From Veillonella intestinalis (GTDB lineage Bacteria > Bacillota > Negativicutes > Veillonellales > Veillonellaceae), in the NCBI RefSeq assembly GCF_943193155.1, contig NZ_CALPDB010000002.1, positions 186,001 through 250,000 on the forward strand: a DNA stretch of 64,000 nt, in the 5' to 3' direction. Both the position numbers and the translations under genes were made by a program. The notes below the pieces were generated by a model, which saw only the letters and a list, made by a program, of their open reading frames with translations, was not told the DNA's origin and did no database searches. Position 1 is the first letter of the stretch. Every line of letters begins with the position of its first letter. Below are positions 42,705 through 52,247 of this stretch, one piece after another.

Positions 42705-45389
42705 TTATTTTGAAAAATATGTCTCTTGAACGGCTTCCCAAGACATCAATATATCCCTTGGTTTACTGCCATTAGCAGGACCAATAATACGCTTTTCTTC
42801 CATCGTATCAATTAAGCGCGCCGCTCTTGAATACCCAATTCTGAAACGACGTTGCAACATCGATGTAGAAGCCTGCCCCATACTAATAACAAGTTCTACT
42901 GCACGTTCTAATAATTCATCTTGTTCTTCTTCCATACTGTCGCATTCTTCAACAGTGTCTTTTTCTACTTCTTCTACAATAGATTCATCATACTCTGGGC
43001 GTCCTTGTTGTTTAACAAACGCTACTAATTCCTCTACTTCTTCATCAGAAATAAAGGCCCCTTGAATACGAATTGGCTTATTGGCCCCAATAGGATTAAA
43101 GAGCATATCCCCTTTACCTAGGAGTTTTTCAGCCCCCGCCATATCAAGAATAGTACGGGAATCTATTTGTGTTGCTACTGCAAAGGAAATACGACTCGGT
43201 ACATTGGCCTTAATAGTCCCCGTAATGACATTAACTGATGGACGCTGCGTAGCCAATACCATATGAATCCCCGCTGCCCGGGCTTTAGCCGCTAGGCGAT
43301 TAATCGCTTCTTCTACATCAGGCGCAGTCATCATTAAATCAGCTAATTCGTCAATAATGATTAAAATAAGTGGCATGGCCTTATCAGGGAATCGCTCATT
43401 AAAACCACTAATATTACGCACGCCATTTTCAGACATAGCTAAGTAACGGGCTTCCATCTCACGCACTGCCCAGCGCAATACGGCTGCCGCTTTTTTCATA
43501 TCTGTTACAACTGGTACCTTCAAATGAGGAATGCCATTATAAACTGACAATTCCACCATCTTAGGGTCTACTAGAATAAGCTGTACTTCACTTGGTTTGC
43601 GACTAAATAAAATACTGGAAATCAAAGTGTTAACACATACCGATTTACCAGAACCTGTAGAGCCGGCCACTAACAAATGTGGCATTTTAGCTAAGTCAGT
43701 AATAATAGCCTCACCAGCAATATCTTTACCAAGGCCTACTGGAATGCCCCCACGGGCTTTTTGGAATTTCTCCGCTTCTAATACATCCCGTAAATGAACG
43801 GCTGTTACGTTTTTATTAGGCACTTCAATCCCCACAGCAGACTTGCCTGGAATTGGTGCTTCAATACGAATATCTATAGCAGCTAGTGCCATTTTTAAAT
43901 CATCAGATAAATTTAAAATTCGGCTTACTTTTGTACCTGGCGCTGGTTCTAACTCATAGCGCGTAACAGTCGGTCCTTGTGTCGCATTCACAACATGAGC
44001 TGTAACACCAAAACTTTTCAAAGTTTCTTCTAACACGGATACATTATGAGTAACCTCTTGCCCTGTTACAAGATTAACGGTGCCTTTAGAAAGCATGGAT
44101 AAAGAAGGAAAACGATACGGTACTTCAATACGCCGTGGTTTAGGCGCCCCATCTACAGTCACCGCCACTGCAGCTGTATCTGCTTCAGTCCCTTCCATCG
44201 TTGGCACTGGCTGTAATTTAACTGAACTAGTCACCGCAGCTACTTCTGAAGATTTTTCAACCACCTCAGACGTTGCGCTATCTAATTCACTACTCCCCAA
44301 TACCTCTGTTTTAAATTCTGGGTTGGATTCTGATTTGAATTCTGATTCAGTTTCTGGCTCAAGTTCTCGCTCAGATTCGGGTTCTGCTTCGTCAGCTACC
44401 ATTACAGGTTTAGGAGCTTCTGTTTCAAACGAACGAGCTGTCCGGCCCTGTAAAAATGGTGGCACTTCTAATTCGTCTTCGTCCTCATCCTCTATATGCT
44501 CATACTTTTCTTCGTTAGGTACTAACACTTCTTTAATTTGCTGTGAATCCACGGAGGATTCAATAGATTGGCTTTCTTCCTCTGGCTCAGCTTCTAGCAA
44601 AGCTTTTGCTTCCGCTTTAGCGTCTGCCGATACTTGCGCTGCATTAGCAATTACCTCTGCAGCGGCGCTCTTAGTAAATCGATCATCTTTTTCCTGATTA
44701 TAGGCACGCCGTCTTTTTGCTTGTTGCTCTTTCCATTCCGTATAACGTTCTTTCGCTTGATGCACTGTTTCTTCAGTAATATTACGGGCAAACTCCAAGC
44801 CTACATCGGTTTTTTCTTTCGCCTTATGTAAACCTGTTCGCAAGGAAATTTGATAAATTAACAATAACAGGCCCAAAATAACTACAACAGCTACTACAAT
44901 AGCCCCTACATTGCCTAGTAAAGTACGTAGTAACACCGCAATAAGTCCACCAACTACGCCTCCTTGGGTGGCAATTTTGGTCGTTAACAACTCCTGCCCT
45001 GGATCTGCGGATAATAAAGTAATAACAGTAATGCCAAATATATAAACTAAGGATAATAAAATCCCCCGTTTAGTAAACGAAAAACCTTCATCAGCGTATA
45101 GAATACGCCATCCTACATAGCCCACATAAAGACATGGGATAACGCCACCAAAACCAAAGCCATATTTAAAAATACCAGCTACTACATCAACGACGGATCC
45201 TGACGTAATATTGAACATCCCTAAAAATGCTACAAAAGCAAAGAGCATAATAAAAAGCCCTCTTACTTCTTTACGAATTTTAAGCCCTTTATTTACGGCT
45301 TCTTTATTTGTTGTGCGTGAAGCACTGGTAGCTTTACGCTTCGTAGTTTTACGTGGCGTAGCCTTCGCCCGCTCCTTTTGTTCTGCCAT
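42705..45389 (-). CDS. ftsK: FtsK/SpoIIIE DNA translocase
   Basis: An 894-residue translocase that pumps chromosome DNA through the division septum. There are about four to five transmembrane helices in the first 200 residues. An acidic low-complexity linker (about 260-400) with many Glu/Ser codons follows. The motor domain has Walker A AGSTGSGKSVCVN near 580. The C-terminal gamma winged helix (about 825-890, STSMLQRRFRIGYSRAARL) would read KOPS/SRS-type polarity signals. It is followed by the RodZ-like gene. Confidence 0.95.
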   Translation of the reverse strand: MAEQKERAKATPRKTTKRKATSASRTTNKEAVNKGLKIRKEVRGLFIMLFAFVAFLGMFNITSGSVVDVVAGIFKYGFGFGGVIPCLYVGYVGWRILYADEGFSFTKRGILLSLVYIFGITVITLLSADPGQELLTTKIATQGGVVGGLIAVLLRTLLGNVGAIVVAVVVILGLLLLIYQISLRTGLHKAKEKTDVGLEFARNITEETVHQAKERYTEWKEQQAKRRRAYNQEKDDRFTKSAAAEVIANAAQVSADAKAEAKALLEAEPEEESQSIESSVDSQQIKEVLVPNEEKYEHIEDEDEDELEVPPFLQGRTARSFETEAPKPVMVADEAEPESERELEPETESEFKSESNPEFKTEVLGSSELDSATSEVVEKSSEVAAVTSSVKLQPVPTMEGTEADTAAVAVTVDGAPKPRRIEVPYRFPSLSMLSKGTVNLVTGQEVTHNVSVLEETLKSFGVTAHVVNATQGPTVTRYELEPAPGTKVSRILNLSDDLKMALAAIDIRIEAPIPGKSAVGIEVPNKNVTAVHLRDVLEAEKFQKARGGIPVGLGKDIAGEAIITDLAKMPHLLVAGSTGSGKSVCVNTLISSILFSRKPSEVQLILVDPKMVELSVYNGIPHLKVPVVTDMKKAAAVLRWAVREMEARYLAMSENGVRNISGFNERFPDKAMPLILIIIDELADLMMTAPDVEEAINRLAAKARAAGIHMVLATQRPSVNVITGTIKANVPSRISFAVATQIDSRTILDMAGAEKLLGKGDMLFNPIGANKPIRIQGAFISDEEVEELVAFVKQQGRPEYDESIVEEVEKDTVEECDSMEEEQDELLERAVELVISMGQASTSMLQRRFRIGYSRAARLIDTMEEKRIIGPANGSKPRDILMSWEAVQETYFSK

Positions 45390-45466
45390 AATCTATGTGT
45401 ACACCTCAACCTTGTAATCAAATGTTAAAACTATATACCTTAGCATTTTATTATATCACACTTTGA

Positions 45467-46783
45467 CTACTTTTTAGAAGTTTTACCGCTTGTACGTTCG
45501 CTCCAATGAGTCAATAATTCTTTTTCACGGCCTCGCTCAATTCCTTGGTAGTATATACGATCTTTTAGCGCAGTTGGCAAATACTGTTGCTGCACATATC
45601 CATTAGGATAATCATGAGCATATTTATATGTCACACCATGCCCTAATTTACCAGCACCACTATAATGAGCATCTCGTAAATGGGCTGGCACTTCCCCATG
45701 CTCATAATGACGTACATCATTAATAGCCGCCGCAATCGCCATATATGCACTATTACTTTTAGGCGCTAAAGCTACATACAATACAGCTTCCGACAAAATA
45801 ATCTGTGCTTCTGGAAAGCCTACCAAATGGGCCGCTTGAGCCGCTGCATTCGCTACGACTAATGCTTGAGGATCAGCCAACCCTACATCTTCGGCGGCAC
45901 AAATTACAATACGCCGTGCTATAAAATTGGGATCTTCGCCTGCTTCAATCATGCGTGCCAAATAATACACGGCAGCCTGCGGATCAGAGCCACGCATGCT
46001 TTTAATAAAGGCAGAAATCGTATCATAGTGATTATCCCCTTTTTTATCATAGCTATAAATACGACGACCTACTACACCTTCTAAAATGTCTAAAGTTATT
46101 TCGCCACCAGGCTCAATCATAGCACTAGCTTGTTCTAATATATTTAATGCCATACGAGCATCACCATTTACAAAGAGCCCCACTTCTCGAAGCACGTCTG
46201 GCGTAGCGGTATATTGTTGCTTGCCTAAGCCTTTTTCCTCATCAGTTAAGGCTCGCTCTAGCACCTTAACAATTGCTTCAGGCGTTAAGCTTTCCAAAGT
46301 AATCAAACGCAATCTAGATAGCAAAGGGCGATTTACTTCAAAAAAAGGATTCTCCGTAGTAGCACCGATTAAAATAATCGTGCCATCCTCTACACAAGGT
46401 AGTAACACATCTTGTTGACTTTTGTTAAAACGATGAATTTCATCTAAAAATAAAATTGTCCGTTGCTGTAGGTTCTGAATTGTCTTACGCGCCTTGTCAA
46501 TAATCGTTCTAAGCTCACCAATCCCTGCATTAGTAGCATTGAGAACAACAAATTGACTATGAGTCATGGCAGCAATAATGCCAGCCAAGGTTGTTTTGCC
46601 CGTGCCAGAAGGCCCATAAAATAGCAAAGATGGAATTGTATCCTTTTCAATCATGGCCCGTAAAAAACTGCCCTTGCCTACGGCCTTTTCTTGACCATAG
46701 AAATGATCTAATGAGGTTGGTCTGAGACGGACCGCCAACGGTTCAAAGCGCTTAGGTTCATATTCAGCAAACAAACTATCCAT
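45467..46783 (-). CDS. rarA: RarA/MgsA, replication-associated AAA+ ATPase
   Basis: A 438-residue AAA+ protein related to clamp loaders, acting at stalled forks. Walker A is FYGPSGTGKTT near 52-62 and Walker B LFLDEIHRFNKSQQD near 101-115, followed by the tetramerisation domain. I start at ATG 46783 (MDSLFAEYEPKRF) with AAGGAG nine bases upstream; the reading frame is open 17 codons further. It follows the 6S RNA gene, as yvrN/rarA follows 6S RNA in Bacillus. Confidence 0.93.
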   Translation of the reverse strand: MDSLFAEYEPKRFEPLAVRLRPTSLDHFYGQEKAVGKGSFLRAMIEKDTIPSLLFYGPSGTGKTTLAGIIAAMTHSQFVVLNATNAGIGELRTIIDKARKTIQNLQQRTILFLDEIHRFNKSQQDVLLPCVEDGTIILIGATTENPFFEVNRPLLSRLRLITLESLTPEAIVKVLERALTDEEKGLGKQQYTATPDVLREVGLFVNGDARMALNILEQASAMIEPGGEITLDILEGVVGRRIYSYDKKGDNHYDTISAFIKSMRGSDPQAAVYYLARMIEAGEDPNFIARRIVICAAEDVGLADPQALVVANAAAQAAHLVGFPEAQIILSEAVLYVALAPKSNSAYMAIAAAINDVRHYEHGEVPAHLRDAHYSGAGKLGHGVTYKYAHDYPNGYVQQQYLPTALKDRIYYQGIERGREKELLTHWSERTSGKTSKK

Positions 46784-46879
46784 AACTAAACACTCCTTAT
46801 ATGATGCAAAATATATTTTAATGTAGTATTTCAATAATATTTCAATAGCATTTCAATTCTATTATACTCTAAATTTGGA

Positions 46880-47088
46880 TAAAAAAATAAACCGCCCTAA
46901 GGCGGCTAAAAAGAGCCCCACCATGCCGTATATGTACCGTGTTTTGATCCTGCGATAGCAGGTGGGTGCCCTCCTCGTAATCTTACTGTCCTTTGCAGGC
47001 GTAGCGCCACTACAAGAGTCCAGGCTCCCAATGTAATAGTGTTGGCTCAAAACTGCGATACCACACGCACACAGCAGGGGTGTTTCTT
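46880..47088 (-). ncRNA. ssrS: 6S RNA
   Basis: A structured RNA of about 200 bases lies between aspS and rarA, transcribed with them. Its ends pair over a long imperfect stem (CCCC...GTGTGCGTGT with ACATATAC...GGGG). A central open region and inner hairpins such as CCTGC-TATC-GCAGG follow, as expected for the promoter-mimicking 6S fold. It starts just after a good promoter and ends at a Rho-independent terminator. The order hisS-aspS-6S-rarA on one strand matches Bacillus (bsrA). 6S RNA binds the housekeeping RNA polymerase and dampens transcription. I infer identity from fold and synteny, not from a covariance search. Confidence 0.85.
46881..46905 (-). terminator. Terminator of the 6S RNA gene
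   Basis: CCGCC and GGCGG form a short GC stem around CTAA, followed on the minus strand by TTTATTTTTTT. It fixes the direction of the RNA. Confidence 0.88.
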
Positions 47089-47092
47089 TACT

Positions 47093-47124
47093 ATTATATT
47101 AACAAAATCAGCCGTTTATTTCAA
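47093..47124 (-). promoter_or_regulatory. Promoter of the 6S RNA gene
   Basis: On the minus strand TTGAAA (47119-47124) is followed after 17 bases by TAATATAAT, which contains both a TAATAT and a TATAAT hexamer. Transcription should begin near 47086-47088. It lies about 120 bases past the aspS stop, so the RNA can be made independently. Confidence 0.7.
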
Positions 47125-47244
47125 GGTCTTGAAACAAACGACTGATATTTATTTAGCATATATCAAAGGACAGTAGACCTAAAAGTACTAGCTCATTTCA
47201 TCCATTAAAGCCTGTAAATCACTAAGTTTTACTACCAATGAAAA

Positions 47245-49041
47245 TTATACTAATTTTTCTTTTTCTGTATTTGTTTTAATATGAAGCTCACGAAGTTGTT
47301 TTGGTGCAACCGTGGATGGAGCCTGACTCATAAGGTCAGCCGCACTCTGCGTTTTAGGGAACGCAATTACGTCACGAATTGATTGACGTTTAGCCATAAG
47401 CATTACCAAACGGTCAAGACCAAAAGCGCAACCGCCATGTGGAGGTGCCCCAAATTGGAAAGCATCCAACATGAAGCCGAATTTGCTACGGCTTTCTTCT
47501 TCAGTAAGGCCAATCGCTTTAAATACTTTTGCTTGTACATCGGATTGGTAAATACGAAGACTACCGCCACCAATTTCAACGCCATTTAATACCATATCAT
47601 AAGCAATCGCTTTAACAGATGCTGGATCAGTTTCTAATTTATCCATATCTTGTTCGCGTGGCGATGTGAATGGATGGTGCATAGCTACATAGCGTTTTTC
47701 TTCTTCATCATATTCAAACATTGGGAAATCAGTTACCCACGTGAATGCTAATTGATCTTCATCAATAAGGTTCATACGACGACCCATTTCAAGGCGAAGC
47801 TCCCCTAATGCTTTAGCTACTACTGCTGGTTTATCAGCAATCATAAGCACTAAATCACCAGGCTTAGCTTGCATTTTTTCACCAATAGCACGAATAGTAT
47901 CTTCCCCTAAGAACTTCATAATCTGGGATTTAATAGTGCCATCTTCATTGAAGCAAGCCCAAGCAAGACCTTTAGCACCATATTGGTTTACATAGGTCAC
48001 TAAATCATCTAACTCACGACGAGGAATGCCAGCATCACCAGGTACTACAATACCTTTAACAACACCACCATTATCGATAACAGAACGGAATACTTTGAAT
48101 TCAGTAGTCCGTACTAAATCAGTTACATCAGTGAATTCCATGCCAAAACGTAAATCTGGCTTATCAGAGCCATATTTGTCCATGGCTTCGTCCCAAGTAA
48201 TGCGAGGCATTGGCACTGGCACATCAATATCCATAGCTACTTTAAATACATGTTGAATTAAACCTTCTAAGGTAGCTAAAATCTGTTCTTGATCAATGAA
48301 GCTCATTTCTAAGTCGAGCTGAGTAAATTCAGGCTGACGGTCTGCACGTAAATCTTCATCACGGAAACAACGAGCAATTTGGAAATATTTTTCATAACCA
48401 GCTACCATCAAGATTTGCTTAAAAATCTGTGGAGACTGTGGCAAGGCATAGAAAGTACCTGCATTTACACGGGAAGGTACTAAATAGTCACGAGCCCCTT
48501 CTGGTGTACTCTTAGTAAGCATTGGTGTTTCAATTTCAAGAAAATCACGAGAATCAAGGAAATCACGCATTGCTTTTGTTACACGGTGACGCAAAATTAA
48601 ATTGCGTTGCATTTCTGGACGACGAAGATCCAAATAGCGATATTTTAAGCGAATATTTTCATCTACATCAATGTTGTCTTGAATATAGAATGGTGGTGTT
48701 TTCGATGCATTTAATACGCGAAGTTCTTCGCAATACATTTCATAACGACCAGTTGCTAAATTTGGATTGATAGCTTCTGCATCACGCTCAGTAATTTTAC
48801 CACGTACGCAAAGTACATATTCACTACGTACATCCTCTGCTTTGTGGAATGATTCTAAATTATGATCTGGAGACGCTACGATCTGAACTACGCCAGAGCG
48901 GTCACGCAAATCAATAAAGATTAACCCACCATGGTCACGACGGCGTTCTACCCAACCGCAAAGAACAACCTCCTTGCCTACTTGTTCTTCGCTGATAGTA
49001 CCGCAACCATGGGTACGGTGCAATCCCTTCATTGTTTCCAT
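47245..49041 (-). CDS. aspS: Aspartyl-tRNA synthetase
   Basis: A 598-residue class II synthetase of the bacterial type. The N-terminal OB-fold anticodon domain (VVLCGWVERRRDHGG) is followed by motif 2 near RCFRDEDLRADRQPEFTQLD, the GAD insertion domain, and motif 3 (GCAFGLDRLVMLM). I choose ATG 49041, eight bases after AAAGG and six after the hisS stop. ATGs at 49050 and 49032 are alternatives. The hisS-aspS pair is conserved in Firmicutes. Whether it charges only tRNA-Asp or also tRNA-Asn cannot be settled by eye. Confidence 0.96.
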   Translation of the reverse strand: METMKGLHRTHGCGTISEEQVGKEVVLCGWVERRRDHGGLIFIDLRDRSGVVQIVASPDHNLESFHKAEDVRSEYVLCVRGKITERDAEAINPNLATGRYEMYCEELRVLNASKTPPFYIQDNIDVDENIRLKYRYLDLRRPEMQRNLILRHRVTKAMRDFLDSRDFLEIETPMLTKSTPEGARDYLVPSRVNAGTFYALPQSPQIFKQILMVAGYEKYFQIARCFRDEDLRADRQPEFTQLDLEMSFIDQEQILATLEGLIQHVFKVAMDIDVPVPMPRITWDEAMDKYGSDKPDLRFGMEFTDVTDLVRTTEFKVFRSVIDNGGVVKGIVVPGDAGIPRRELDDLVTYVNQYGAKGLAWACFNEDGTIKSQIMKFLGEDTIRAIGEKMQAKPGDLVLMIADKPAVVAKALGELRLEMGRRMNLIDEDQLAFTWVTDFPMFEYDEEEKRYVAMHHPFTSPREQDMDKLETDPASVKAIAYDMVLNGVEIGGGSLRIYQSDVQAKVFKAIGLTEEESRSKFGFMLDAFQFGAPPHGGCAFGLDRLVMLMAKRQSIRDVIAFPKTQSAADLMSQAPSTVAPKQLRELHIKTNTEKEKLV

Positions 49042-49046
49042 TATTG

Positions 49047-50318
49047 TCATCCTTTCACTAGTGAAGTTACTCGTGCCACTACATCTGATAACGACACGGT
49101 TTCTTGCTCGCTGCTTTCCATATCACGGATAATGGCTTCACCACGAGCTAATTCATCATCACCCACTATAATAACATATTTTGCATTAATTTTGTTAGCA
49201 TGTTTTAACTGACTTTTCATGCTTTTTCCTTCGCCATCCATAGCCGCCGTAATATAGGCTTGATGTAAGGCATTTACCATTTTAAACCCTTCTACTTGAG
49301 CCGCTTCACCTAAAGCCACTACAAATACAGATGGATCCACTGTTTCCGCTGGCAATAAACCTTGCTTTTCAAGGGCTAATAGTAAACGTTCAATGCCCAT
49401 GGCAAACCCTACTGCTGGCGTATGTGGCCCATCTAATTCTTCTACTAAGCCATCATAACGGCCACCACCAGCTACAGCACTTTGAGATCCTAATGGAGCG
49501 TACTGCACTTCAAATGCTGTTTTAGTATAGTAATCTAAACCACGTACTAAGCGAGGATTTACTACATAATTTACCTCAGCGGCAGTCAAGAATTTCTGTA
49601 ATTGTGTGAAATGATCAGCACACTCATCGCAAAGATTTTCATGGATTTCAGGAGCCCCTACGGATAAGGCTTTACAAGTTTCTTCCTTGCAATCTAAAAT
49701 GCGCAATGGATTTTTATATAAGCGAGATTGACAATCTTCACATAATTCTTCTTTCTTTGGTTCAAAGAAAGCAATTAATTTGTCACGATAGGCTGGACGG
49801 CAATTCGGACAACCTACAGAGTTTACTTGTACACTTAAATCTTGTAAGCCAAAATCTTTAAATAGTTGTAACACCATTAAAATAACTTCAGCATCTGTTG
49901 ATGGTGCTTGCGTACCCAACACTTCCACCCCAAATTGATGGAATTGACGATAACGACCAGCTTGTGGTTTATCGTGGCGGAACATAGGTCCAATATAGAA
50001 CCATTTTGTTAGATTCTCTTGACCATATACTTTATTTTCTAAATAAGCACGTACAGCTGATGCTGTATTTTCTGGACGCAAGGTATAGGTCTGTTCTTTT
50101 TTATCCCCTGTAGGGAAGGAATACATTTCCTTTTGTACTACGTCAGTGGTTTCACCAATGCCTCGTAAAAAGAGACCAGTTTCTTCGAAAATCGGTGTAC
50201 GCACTTCATCAAAGCCATAGGCTTTACAAATGCGACGAATTCGATCTTCCACATAGCGCCAATTACCAATCACATTAGGCAATAAATCCTGTGTGCCTCT
50301 TGGCTTTTGAATTCCCAT
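49047..50318 (-). CDS. hisS: Histidyl-tRNA synthetase
   Basis: A 423-residue class II synthetase. The N-terminal GIQKPRGTQDLLP, motif 2 (PMFRHDKPQAGRYRQFHQFG), the histidine-specific block RGLDYYTKTAFEV and the C-terminal anticodon-binding domain are all present. ATG 50318 follows GGAGGG. An open frame to 50333 lacks a better start. It starts three bases after the hemZ stop, so both are probably in one transcript with aspS. Confidence 0.96.
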   Translation of the reverse strand: MGIQKPRGTQDLLPNVIGNWRYVEDRIRRICKAYGFDEVRTPIFEETGLFLRGIGETTDVVQKEMYSFPTGDKKEQTYTLRPENTASAVRAYLENKVYGQENLTKWFYIGPMFRHDKPQAGRYRQFHQFGVEVLGTQAPSTDAEVILMVLQLFKDFGLQDLSVQVNSVGCPNCRPAYRDKLIAFFEPKKEELCEDCQSRLYKNPLRILDCKEETCKALSVGAPEIHENLCDECADHFTQLQKFLTAAEVNYVVNPRLVRGLDYYTKTAFEVQYAPLGSQSAVAGGGRYDGLVEELDGPHTPAVGFAMGIERLLLALEKQGLLPAETVDPSVFVVALGEAAQVEGFKMVNALHQAYITAAMDGEGKSMKSQLKHANKINAKYVIIVGDDELARGEAIIRDMESSEQETVSLSDVVARVTSLVKG

Positions 50319-50320
50319 GA

Positions 50321-51772
50321 TTATCCCTCCCAAAATTGTTTACATAATTGACTTCGCTTGTCTAGTAAAGTAGATAATGTATCAATATATACAGATACAT
50401 CTTTTGGCATATGCTGTTGTAATTGTCGATATTCAGGGGCTCGCATCCATTTAGAGGAGCTCCCAGGTCCTACTGACAATATACTCTGCCGTTCTTCCAT
50501 AATCCGTATATTATATTCACAGACTTTTCCAGGTAAGGTATAGCCAATATTTTCAGTTTGACTCGTCATATATTGTTGACGATATACATAATACGGTACA
50601 TAACCAGCGGCTTCTAAGCGTTCTTTACAATATGCCACCATAGCTTGTACGGCCTTTTCCTCAGGCATAGCTTCACGCCCTACCCCTTCATACAAAGGAC
50701 TGCCCCGCTTTAACGCCAATGTATGAATTGTAACATTTTCAGGCATGACCTGACAAACATAATCCATATTTTCTATCATATGCGTTTCGTTTTGATACGG
50801 TAAGCCCGCAATAAAGTCCATATTCACCTGAAAGGATGTATGTTTACGAACATAGTCATACAATTCTTTAATCGCTTGCGCTGTATGTCCACGGCCAATA
50901 GCTTTTAAAATAGAGTCTTGCATACTTTGTGGATTAATGCTAATGCGATTAACACCCCATCGCGCCATAGTTTGTAATTTATAAGGCGTTACTGAATCAG
51001 GACGTCCTGCTTCTACGGTAAATTCTAAGTCCGCCCCCGATTGCCCATACTCTCGTAATTTAGCTAATGCCGCAACGACAGTTTCAAAATCAGCTTCATT
51101 TAAACTAGTGGGCGTACCGCCCCCTAAATAAATCGTTCCTAACTGTAAGTCATAGTCCTGTAGTACCGTTTGCAAATGTTCACTATCGGTTGCAAAGGCC
51201 TCTACAAATTGTGACACTCGTTTATAATCTTGAATCAGACCATAAGGAAATGAACAATACGTACAATGAGTCTGGCAAAACGGAATACCACCATATACAC
51301 TAATTAATCGATCCGCCCTGTCCGTTGGTGCCACATAAGGTCGTTGCAAGGTAGCCACTTGTTCTAATAAGGCAATCTTTGCTTCCGTCACCTCATATTG
51401 CTTACGCAAGCGATTTACGGCAGCTTCCGCGCTTCCCAATTGATCCCAAAGCTTATGAAATAACTTAGTCGGTCTAACGCCCACTAAAGTACCCCAATCA
51501 CCTAAAGGTGCTAAGCCTTGATGAGTCCGTAATAGACGCAATAACTGACCACCAATTTGTAGGCGTCCTTCATTTGTATGAGAGCCACTAAAGGTCGTTT
51601 GTAACTCGCCATCATAATAAACAGCTAAGGTATACTGATTGGCCGTTTCATCGCCTTTTAAAATCCAAGCAGGCCCTTCTTTACAAGTAGTTAAGCCCGC
51701 TGCCCCACAATAATGGGCGACTACACTACCTAACGGTAAAGGGCCACTATAGGTATAGGTTAACTTATTCAC
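50321..51772 (-). CDS. hemZ: HemZ, oxygen-independent coproporphyrinogen dehydrogenase-like radical SAM
   Basis: A 483-residue radical SAM protein of the HemN/HemZ group. The cluster motif CQTHCTYCSF is near 175-184 after an N-terminal extension of about 160 residues typical of HemZ. GGGTPTSL follows. It probably acts in anaerobic porphyrin synthesis. It differs from the HutW-type gene by extension and context. The start is GTG 51772, overlapping the fur stop by 8 bp. The adjacent fur gene suggests an iron-linked role. Confidence 0.85.
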   Translation of the reverse strand: MNKLTYTYSGPLPLGSVVAHYCGAAGLTTCKEGPAWILKGDETANQYTLAVYYDGELQTTFSGSHTNEGRLQIGGQLLRLLRTHQGLAPLGDWGTLVGVRPTKLFHKLWDQLGSAEAAVNRLRKQYEVTEAKIALLEQVATLQRPYVAPTDRADRLISVYGGIPFCQTHCTYCSFPYGLIQDYKRVSQFVEAFATDSEHLQTVLQDYDLQLGTIYLGGGTPTSLNEADFETVVAALAKLREYGQSGADLEFTVEAGRPDSVTPYKLQTMARWGVNRISINPQSMQDSILKAIGRGHTAQAIKELYDYVRKHTSFQVNMDFIAGLPYQNETHMIENMDYVCQVMPENVTIHTLALKRGSPLYEGVGREAMPEEKAVQAMVAYCKERLEAAGYVPYYVYRQQYMTSQTENIGYTLPGKVCEYNIRIMEERQSILSVGPGSSSKWMRAPEYRQLQQHMPKDVSVYIDTLSTLLDKRSQLCKQFWEG

Positions 51773-52247
51773 CTTTTTGAGCAGCCTCAGCTTCCTCTTC
51801 TGCTTTCATTTTTTCTTGGCAATCACCACAGTACCCATACACTTTCAACTGATGGTCAATGGTTTTAAAGTTAAGCTTTTTAGCAATAATCGATTCTAAT
51901 GTTTCTAACATATCATCTTCAAATTCTTTAACGCAACCACATTTTACACAAATCAAATGATGGTGGAAATGAGCAAATTCTTCATCATTTAATTCATAAC
52001 GATTACGGCCATCGCCAAAATCTAAGCGTTTTAATAAATCAAGCTCGGTAAATAAATCTAAGGTGCGATAAATAGTAGCTAAGCCAATATCAGGCGCTAC
52101 AGCCTTTACCAACACATACACATCTTCAGCACAGAGATGCTTTTCTTCCGCATCAATAAAAGCTTGAAGAATTGTTTGACGCTGGGTTGTCAATTTATAC
52201 TTTTTGTCTTTGATACGTTCTTTTAATTTTTCTAATGTCGTGTTCAT
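51765..52247 (-). CDS. fur: Fur-family metalloregulator
   Basis: A 160-residue repressor. The winged-helix DNA-binding domain (about 10-85) contains TTQRQTILQAF and IGLATIYRTLDLF. The dimerisation domain has the His cluster HFHHHLIC, and structural zinc pairs are CVKCGC and CGDC. Fur rather than PerR or Zur is a reasonable call but not certain from sequence alone. It would be the obvious controller of the heme/iron block at the left of the window. The start overlaps the upstream permease stop as ATGA, and the Glu/Ala-rich tail overlaps the hemZ start. Confidence 0.9.
   Translation of the reverse strand: MNTTLEKLKERIKDKKYKLTTQRQTILQAFIDAEEKHLCAEDVYVLVKAVAPDIGLATIYRTLDLFTELDLLKRLDFGDGRNRYELNDEEFAHFHHHLICVKCGCVKEFEDDMLETLESIIAKKLNFKTIDHQLKVYGYCGDCQEKMKAEEEAEAAQKGE

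Noticed and set aside
44080-44697. Long plus-strand reading frame of 205 codons opposite ftsK
   Set aside because: It is the antisense of the acidic Glu/Ser-rich FtsK linker; the Ser-rich peptide reflects codon composition.
46862-47050. Minus-strand reading frame across the aspS-rarA gap
   Set aside because: It overlaps the 6S RNA and its terminator; the peptide has no family features.
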